From the NCBI GenBank assembly GCA_947568835.1, contig OX387608.1, positions 5,370,001 through 5,434,000 of the forward strand: 64,000 nt of DNA, given 5' to 3'. The notes under the pieces were generated by a model, which saw nothing but the letters and a program-made list of their open reading frames with translations, did not search any database and had not been told where the DNA came from. Positions 57,129 to 64,000 of the stretch are shown here, one piece after another; positions within the stretch are counted from its first letter, which is position 1, and the number at the start of each line of letters is the position of its first letter. Source of the DNA: Protonemura montana. Taxonomy: Eukaryota > Arthropoda > Insecta > Plecoptera > Nemouridae. The position numbers were made by a program, and so were the translations under genes.

Positions 57129-58746
57129 CTTTTCTTAAAACTAGTGCTAAGGATAAATCAAGTAGATATGAGTCAAAAAACCACCATAATCATTTTAATT
57201 ATTTAATCATGTAAGCCTGAATTCTTTTCTCTAAACCAAAAATACAAAATCAATCTCAAAAAACAAACAAAACTCTCGTAAATCCATCGTTCCTCACCGC
57301 AGTTTCTCTCACGGCTCCCGGTGAGAACTAAATGATTCGTCAGGCAATAAATCAATCGACAAGCTAACAAATATCAATACACTTGTATACACAAAATTGT
57401 GTATACTTATATTCGCCCGCAAATCAGCTTATAGGCGTTATCTCTACGTACACAATGCGGGCCACCTGTAATAATACCGAGCAGGCGAAACGGGTTACAA
57501 CAAAAGCACTGGCGCGCGTGGCCAGGGCTATATCTAATCCAAGATGGAACGCGTTGAATCAAACGATTTTAATCAGATTTGATTGCGTTGTAATTTGATT
57601 ATTTGATAACGTGCTAATTTCAAACAGCATCGCTAGAAATTAACGCGAATCAATCTTGCCACTGTATCTCACGTCGCACATATTAGCGACCTGCACTGCA
57701 GTGGCGTAATGTAGGGGTGAGTCTTCTTACACTAGATCCCAGCTTCGGTGGCCAGTAGACTTTTTTAGAAAGTCGTGGGAACCCTGGTTTTACCTTCTCA
57801 TTATTATGATGTTACGATAAGCTTCCCGATTTCGAATATGGGTTACATAATTGTAAACCGAACCTTTGTGAAGGTTATACATGTGCCCCTACACGCTAAC
57901 TTTTACATAGGAGGCGTATGCTAGTATTGTAGAACATTAAGCAAATACAGTGCAGTTTCGCCTTGGTATGTCAAACTGTAAGGGCTCTTAACACTTTAAA
58001 ACTTTGCACCAGGACGAAGAGCAAGGTATCCTTGCCCGGCATCGGGCAGTTCATCCCAATGAAATACAGGGTGAGTAAAAAAAGTCTCATGACAATCTGA
58101 AATATGTCTGCAGACAAACAAATCTGAAACATGCCACCGTAACTGACCGTAACATAAAACACGCTTGAATTTTTAGTAATGGAAATTGTTTTTGTAACCA
58201 TAGAGTGACGAATTTACTTTAATTTTAAGTGTCTAAAATATAAAATGATGGCTTATCAGCACATGTCATTTTCAAGAGTTATGTCAAAACTATCGCTGGA
58301 CCTGCTGATTTGTTTGGTTTTACGAAACTAAAACTCCCTTCAGTTATTTTGATGTCATTTTCTCGTAGGGCGAATTACAGAACCATTTATGTACACGTCA
58401 AGAAAAGGGCTTTTTAAAGTTTCCCCAACTTTTCACACTCTCGGTATAATTATTTTCCTGTGATCCCAATCTTTGGGAACCAATTGACCCAACCGACCCG
58501 CACGCCACTGGCATCTACCGACGCCACCGGCATTAGTTTCACAGCAGTTTCACATAATTATGCACGCACAGCCTTCCTATCTGTTTATTGCAATTTCTGC
58601 GCAATATTGCTCGATTGCTAATGCACTTTTTTGCATTCATTAGATTCATGCACGGCGCCAGATTGCATTTCTCTGCACACTAACAAAAAAATTGTATCGC
58701 TACTCGTACGCAACAAAAATTGGTTAAACCTGGATCAGTCTGTAAT
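57129..58746. other. AT-rich stretch without supported genes
   Basis: A frame at 57383-57598 has moderately coding-like codons but is unrecognised and lacks splice support. Transposon-end-like CAGTGGCGT lies at 57699 and its reverse form CCGCACGCCACTG at 58498-58510. Confidence 0.4.
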
Positions 58747-58852
58747 GCCTTCTAGGCTTGGTGAGGTTTTACACTAATTATTATCATCGTCACATATTCA
58801 TTCTCCGACAACATAAGACCGGTCTTCAAGTGATCCAGTGCGTCGTTAAACG
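58747..58852 (+). mobile_element. 5S-derived SINE tail fragment, copy k1
   Basis: CTTCTAGGCTTGGTGAGG, then TTATCATCGTCA, and a GTGCGTCGTTAAACG end. Highly diverged; only the tail module remains. It meets the next copy tail to tail. Confidence 0.65.
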
Positions 58853-58862
58853 ATTTCACTGA

Positions 58863-59185
58863 TTTATGGTGTTTAACGAGGAACTGTTTTGTCAACGGGT
58901 TCTGTGGCACTGGTAGATTGGCGTCGGTGAACGCGTGAATCAAATGAGAATGATGACGAATCTAACCTAGCCTAGAAAGCTAGGAGAAGAAACCCGGTGA
59001 TGGTACGTGGTCTACTTCTGTCAAAGAGCACCAAGGGGACCACCGGCTTAACGTTCCTTCCGAAGGACGGTACAACTCGAACAGCAGGATTCCTCCACAA
59101 ATCCATGCTGTCGAGATGTTGATAAGCAAGGCGAATGACGTTGTACTAACTTTTATCCCTGCAACCTCTCTCCCGAACAGAAACA
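58863..59185 (-). mobile_element. 5S-derived SINE, copy k2 (head-truncated)
   Basis: Minus-strand body and tail: TGGTGTTTAACGAGGAACTG, CTAACCTAGCCTAGAAAGC, ACGTTCCTTCCGAAGGACGG and CATGCTGTCGAGATG. It stops before the 5S head, at CCCGAACAG. The frame 58980-59186 is its translation. Confidence 0.87.
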
Positions 59186-59728
59186 TGGAAAACTTGTATA
59201 CAAACTGTATTTACAGGAGAATATGCAATTTGTGTGTATGATTATGAAAAAACTGAACTCTTGTATTCGGGAAAAATTTTAAAAGCCCGTCCAGCCATTG
59301 AAACTATGTGCTGAACAACACTCACTCGTTTGCCGAGTGCGCTTACTGGCGTTCAAACTCATCCCAACTACACGATTAATTGCACAACACATCCTAAGCC
59401 AGATTAATCGACGCAAAATCTGTTTGACGAGACCCATTGAACTCCGAAATGAGCGCCGTGTTTGTACCTGCTAGATAGAGTACACAGTACTCTCGGTACT
59501 TGACATGTAGCATTTGTTTGCCCTTCGAAGTGCTTTACTTGCTAATTCATTGCACCCCTCAAATTACATTCTACCCCAGGGAATTTATGAGCGAGGTGAT
59601 CTATCTGGTGTAACCCTATGACCTCACAATGACCAGCTGGTGAAGAACAAAACACAAGATTGTTTGAAAATGTTGATGTAGTTTTCTTTGTTACATAGAA
59701 AAAATTTAGGCTTAAAAAATGGAAAACC

Positions 59729-60310
59729 AGTGGTGGAACTAAGTGTTCAAGGGGTCTGCGACAACGGGCGGGCCCAGACCCGGCCGCCAGTTTCGGGGAG
59801 TGGGATTTTGCCATTTACGTAAGTCTTTGAATTATTTGAAAAGTGCATGAACAACTATAATTATGTCAGTTTTTTTTTTTATTATTCACACCACCAGAAT
59901 TTAACAGAAATTGCCTTTTTCACTCTAATTTTGTGATTTTGGTCTCCCTGAGTATCTCAATACCTCCGGTCTGCTGGTAAAAATTCAATTCAGGCAATCC
60001 ATTATATGCTCGACATTGTAAGCTGTACAAAGTTCGAGTCAAATATTAAAAGATATCTGCAAGGATCCTTCCCCTTAATTGGTTTATTCTTCGAAATGAT
60101 CAAGCATCGGAACCTATTTGGAGCAAATTTTCAGTAAAAATCGACCTGACATGGAATTGAAAAATTCTTGAAGCCACAGAAGTTTTTCTTTTACGAGGGG
60201 CGATGACTTTTGAAAATAAAAGATTATTAATCGAACATGACTTAGGGTTGGGGTGTGTTGGGTCATTAAAAAAATTATTGGCAGGCCCCTGTGACAAAGT
60301 ACCGCCACTG
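59729..60310. mobile_element. possible degraded terminal-inverted-repeat element
   Basis: CAGTGGTGGAAC at the left and CCGCCACTG at the right are inverted, and CAGTGGCGG-type ends are common in DNA transposons. No matching 8-bp target duplication was found and no transposase is seen inside, so the pairing of these ends is a guess. Confidence 0.2.
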
Positions 60311-60342
60311 ATTTTAAACCACTTTCCATCTAACAGGTGTAG

Positions 60343-60597
60343 AAGGCTGAGGTTTGGCAACGAGATTTCAATCCAGCGGTGTGGGCGATAGGGCATGAAG
60401 AATCAGCTGGCGAGATAGTTCATTACTCGTTACGCCGCATGTACTTGCTGCTGCGCATTAACATGAAGTACGCGAGTACAGAGTCATCAAAAAGGATGGA
60501 CCAGGGGACGATTCCAACACAAAGAACATCCTGTCATCGTTACGGCTCATCGCTGACAATGGCATTGAAAGCTACGGTATTGGCTGCTAGGTGCTAA
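60343..60597 (+). CDS. candidate terminal exon, unknown product
   Basis: After a pyrimidine-containing acceptor-like CACTTTCCATCTAACAGGTGTAG the plus strand is open for 84 codons to TAA at 60595-60597. It reads KAEVWQRDFNPAVWAIGHEE, then HYSLRRMYLLLRINMKYAS and a polar end. Composition is more coding-like than the flanks. No family is recognised, and the overlapping minus frames at 60100-60396 are AT-rich and less convincing. It could also be chance. Confidence 0.3.
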   Translation, partial: KAEVWQRDFNPAVWAIGHEESAGEIVHYSLRRMYLLLRINMKYASTESSKRMDQGTIPTQRTSCHRYGSSLTMALKATVLAARC

Positions 60598-61237
60598 TAC
60601 TAAACATTTTCTAACTATATGATCGACCAGTAATTTTTTTTTCCGACAATCAGCCATTTTTTTAACCAGTTGGTCCTTATTAAAAAAATACTACATTTAA
60701 GATCCCCCTTTTTGGCGGTGTTTTATAGGAACTCCAAACTATTGATCATTTTGCGCCTAATACGCATTTTTTTTTTTGAGAAATAAAAAGTAAAAACATT
60801 TAAAACTTTGTAAAATGTTAGGTTGTAGATTTGCAGCCGATTTTCAGTCGATTCAGTACATTCCTATTACATTTAAGCACCGAAAAATGTATTTTGGAGT
60901 GGAAGAAAAACCATTTGTATTTTCTACATAAGAAGGCAACGATGAACAAGAACAAGATTTTTGTAAATAAGGACCGCTATAAACAGGTTCAGTTATGTAC
61001 TAACATCTTTGTTCGGTACGGTCTTTAGTAACGCTGATCGCATACCATTTCATTCGACATAACCATCCAATTAGTGTATTTTTAGATTTAGATGTACAAT
61101 CAAATCGCAAGCCATTTGAATAATTGCCGCTCTTTATTCGCGTCAATTTGATAGCGAAATTGTCAAAGATTGCGTCCGACGCAATTACGTCCAATAAACG
61201 CGCATGAAAGATGCAGACAATTTAAGATCTGAGTTAA

Positions 61238-61480
61238 GAAACATTAGTAACACTCCGTTCAGCAAGAGAACAAATTGTTCAGAAACATAGATTAATTTGT
61301 TTTAATGACAGCGTATTTTATCTTGGTATTAAACTTTTTAACAACCTTCCTGACAATGTTGCTACAATAGCTGATTTTTCAAAGTTTAGACTCACTATTG
61401 AAAAATTGTTATTATACAAAGGTTTTTATCATATTGACCAATTTTATAAACTAGACATGAATGATTGGACAAAGATGTGA
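61238..61480 (+). pseudogene. 3' end of a non-LTR retrotransposon reverse transcriptase ORF
   Basis: A frame without an ATG, opening after an in-frame TAA (61235-61237) and ending at TGA (61478-61480), reads GIKLFNNLPDNVATIADFSK followed by FRLTIEKLLLYKGFYHIDQF. The pattern G-x-K-x-(Y/F)-N-x-LP followed by F-x-x-x-(L/I)-x-x-x-L and a final aromatic-rich end is typical of the C-terminus of ORF2 in Jockey/CR1-type LINEs. The catalytic domain upstream is absent, so this is a 5'-truncated dead copy. A plausible 3' UTR with a terminal GGACAAATAAA follows to about 61650, where repeat family A begins. Confidence 0.7.
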
Positions 61481-61654
61481 CTGCTTTTACTTTAGAATTG
61501 CACATGACTATCTTAGTATTTTAGTATTAGGCATTGTCTTTGTTTCTTTGGTAATTTATTTGCAATTTGTAATCATAATGCATTTTTAATTTGGACGAGT
61601 CCACATCATTTAACTATTCGAATGTAAGCCCAGTGATTATGGACAAATAAAGGT

Positions 61655-61900
61655 ACTTTTTCCGGCAGAGGCGCCACCGGTCGTATTGAGTTGACATGAG
61701 GGCCAACTGTCATTTTTAAAAACACTGAAAATCATCTCAGATGATGGACGCCATTTTCATTTCGCTAAGCTTTTGTGGTGCCATATATATATAATCTGTT
61801 TTTCGGGCTTTCTAATAATTTTCCTACAAATTAAAACGATCCTGGGAATTATTTCGATGATACAATAAATATTTATAAATACCGACACTGAAATCACTAA
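61655..61900 (+). repeat. interspersed repeat family A, copy 3
   Basis: GGTACTTTTTCCGG, GCGCCACCGGTCGTATTG, CCAACTGTCATTTTTAAAAA, GACGCCATTTTCATTTCGCT and CCTACAAATTAAAACGATCC match copies 1 and 2 in order. It starts directly after the LINE 3' end and lacks the 54-bp unit. Confidence 0.75.
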
Positions 61901-61913
61901 TGAAACTTGATCA

Positions 61914-62050
61914 TTGGTGTTTAACGACGCACTGTTTTGACATCTGGCCATGCGGCACTGGTCTAATGGCGTCGGTGAATGAGTGGATGATGATGAGAAT
62001 GCCGATGAACCTAACCTAGCTTAAAGGTGGAAGGGAAATCCAATGCTGGC
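61914..62050 (-). mobile_element. 5S-derived SINE tail fragment, copy l
   Basis: TTGGTGTTTAACGACGCACT, CTGGCCATGCGGCACTGG and GATGAACCTAACCTAGC are near identical to copy e, so this fragment is relatively young. It is 5'-truncated. Confidence 0.85.
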
Positions 62051-62410
62051 AATGCATGAGTTCTTGCATGAGTTGTTGGTAGCAATGGATTTTCTCTCAT
62101 CGGCATGTAAGTAGACATGTAATGCTGAAAGGTTGCCAAACACAACAACAATTCAGATGCAGCTTAACCATTTATAACCAAGAAAGCGCGCCTTTATGTA
62201 TGAAATCACACAAACAAATAGGGAAATCTTCTTTAAATTATTATTTAATTACTATCATTGTGTTCAAATACGCGTTTAAAATAAAATCTGGTGTATTTTT
62301 CTTTTTATAATCCGATCATAACTTTCCTATTTATATTTGTGTTGAGAATGGCTAAAATATGAATTCTCGTGGCGGGATGAAAACGGGCTGTGATTAACTA
62401 CATGTAGTTC

Positions 62411-62480
62411 TGACGTCATTTTGTGTCTCCTTTGCGTTCGCTTCTGTTTTTCAACATTTTTCGACGTCATAATGACGTCA
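62411..62480 (+). promoter_or_regulatory. cluster of CRE-type palindromes
   Basis: TGACGTCA occurs at 62411-62418 and 62473-62480, with a one-mismatch CGACGTCA at 62462-62469. AAAATGGCGACC, which includes a YY1/Pho-like ATGGC word, follows about 20 bp later. Such spacing suggests CREB/ATF-type binding; function is inferred only. Confidence 0.3.
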
Positions 62481-63504
62481 GATTTCACTTCATGTCATAA
62501 AAAATGGCGACCCTCGTTTTCGTGCGAGATTCAAACGCAAACATTTTAAACAGGTATATTTTATTCAAAATTGGATTTAGAAGAAAATAAAAAAATACGT
62601 GTTTATTATTTTCTCACAAACAAAAATAAGGAAATTGTTTCAAATTTCAAGATATTTCCTTTTTTTTATAATTTTTCCCGTTCAATTATCTAAAACGCCA
62701 AGAAATTGGCAAGAATGACTAAGACACATTAATCTGTGAGAAGAGATGACCAATGAATGGTTTCAACTGTAAACTGTGACGTCCATGACGCAATGATCAT
62801 AAGGTGCCGGTCATCATTTACATCTGGGAGATGGAATTAAAAACATTTCCACCACACACACAACACATGGCTGGGTAACAATTAATTCGTTAAACAGTCT
62901 GCCAAGCTAATTACTTGCTAGTTAGTTGGAAAAGCGACCGCTTATAAATTACCACGGCGACAGCGCAAGCATGTAGGAGGTGGCGATTCGGTAACAATGG
63001 ATTGTGGTTATTTAATAATGCAGTACGCAAATTTCTCTTCAATTGTGCATGGAATTTATGTACGAAAAAAGCATTTAGATAGATATTAAATCTGGGAATT
63101 ATTAAAACTAGAGTAAAGTAACATGAATTGAAATTAGAGGCACGTGCTTTTGATATGTAAAAAAAAAAAAAAATAATTAAATTAACTCTTTTTGCCAAAA
63201 GGCACATGTCCGAGGCACATTGCGCTAAATCTGTAATTAGATTTTAATTTAAACATCATGCTTAATTAATCTGACCTAAAATTTGACATAAAATCTATGG
63301 TGAAACGCAATTGTTAACGTGATATCGATATCAGCATTCGTCCAATAACCACCCAACGTACACTAATCTAAATTCAAAGCTAGATATTTGAAAGCCAAAT
63401 CGCTGACCTTCGGTTTTAAACTCCCAACGGTCACGCATATTTGAAAATATCTACGGCCACATAAACAACGTTGAAATAATCGCGTTTCCTGTATGTCCTT
63501 ACAG
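62481..63504. other. AT-rich stretch, no supported gene
   Basis: A-rich run near 63160; a minus frame at 62911-63207 is unrecognised. Nothing else seen. Confidence 0.4.
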
Positions 63505-63561
63505 AGAGCGTTCACGTCGACAATTTCAATGTCGTCTCGTCTCATCAGCGACCGCTCGCTG
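63505..63561 (+). CDS. candidate 57-bp internal exon, unknown product
   Basis: Both splice signals are strong: GCGTTTCCTGTATGTCCTTACAG immediately upstream and CTG followed by GTAAGA downstream. The RNY-rich frame reads SVHVDNFNVVSSHQRPLAG and is open throughout; two leading bases complete a split codon. The exact 57-bp length is a multiple of three, as expected for a cassette-type small exon. The minus strand is also open with an acceptor and a GTAAGG donor (63558 to 63503), but the plus-strand sites are the better pair. No family is recognised. Confidence 0.42.
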
Positions 63562-64000
63562 GTAAGATTCGCCGAAGACAGCGGCGATGGCAAAGGCGTT
63601 TCAAGAGTGTAATTGTCGCGGTCATGAAATGCTTGCGAAGGCTAAGTACAGAGAGGAAGGCGCACGTACGAACAACTGTTCACCAGAAGGATGAGGACGA
63701 TTTAAATGTGTACTTTCAGCTCGGCAAATTATTAATGCAACAGCATTCTTTGTCAGAGCATGCCATTCCAATCCACGGCATTTTCAGTGTGAATTTACTG
63801 TAACTCCTGCGTTGGATTGTAGATATTGAACATTGCTAAAAGGTAGATTATGTTTAATCTAGATATTTAGCACTCATTTATAGCCTGTAAGTCACATTCT
63901 CAAACGCAATATTGTAAATCTTAGTCTAAATGTCCATGTTCAATTAGTCAGAGGGAAACCCTGCGTGACGGATGTAACGCTACTGTATTCTGATCTAAAG
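63562..64000. other. flank without identified features
   Basis: Moderately AT-rich sequence to the window end with no convincing frame or repeat; it would be intron if the preceding candidate exon is real. Confidence 0.4.

Overview
This window reads as a nuclear genome segment from an invertebrate animal, most likely a protostome such as an arthropod or a mollusc. The main reason is a SINE family whose head derives from 5S rRNA and carries the protostome-style core GATCACCGAAGTTAAGCA followed by GGATGGGTGACC. The rest fits: AT-rich, non-coding DNA with many simple repeats, no dense reading frames, no operons and no bacterial signals. The species cannot be named from the sequence alone. No complete protein gene is recognisable. 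Nearly all long reading frames are chance frames, repeat-derived frames, or unexplained. 

Mobile and repeated DNA dominates what can be identified. (1) A 5S-rRNA-derived SINE is present in at least eleven places on both strands. One copy is full length (32771-33209) with a 10-bp target duplication. One is 5'-truncated (25873-26093) with a perfect 12-bp target duplication. One locus (48321-48863) carries five tandem 5S-like heads in front of a single SINE tail. (2) A second interspersed family has copies at 35249, 42180 and 61655; in the first copy its terminal unit has expanded into an eight-unit, 54-bp minisatellite. (3) A third family (about 7690, 24145, 55336) is marked by ATGGCGCTTGCGGCCGT. 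(4) A short hairpin-like element ending in GGTCGGCCAT recurs, twice directly after a SINE tail. (5) There is the 3' end of a non-LTR retrotransposon reverse-transcriptase ORF (61238-61480), a 134-bp palindrome (56995-57128), a tRNA-like SINE head missing its anticodon arm (6882-6943), and several transposon-end-like CAGTGGCGT sites. 

Protein-coding content is limited to candidate exons supported by open frames plus splice-site context: 8835-9076 (-), 63505-63561 (+), 47038-47165 (+), 1649-1730 (+, with a competing minus-strand frame), 60343-60597 (+), and weaker segments near 2458, 3810, 45074, 53470 and 55000. Their products are not recognised, and whether any belong to one gene is unknown. 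If real, they imply genes with long introns, so much of the window may be intronic. 

Putative regulatory DNA: two CTCF-like motifs bracket a perfect CRE palindrome at 38719-38897; a cluster of CRE palindromes lies at 62411-62480; and homeodomain-type TAATTA clusters lie near 17280, 20019 and 33975-34112. These are motif-level readings only. The remaining stretches hold AT-rich sequence in which no supported feature was seen.
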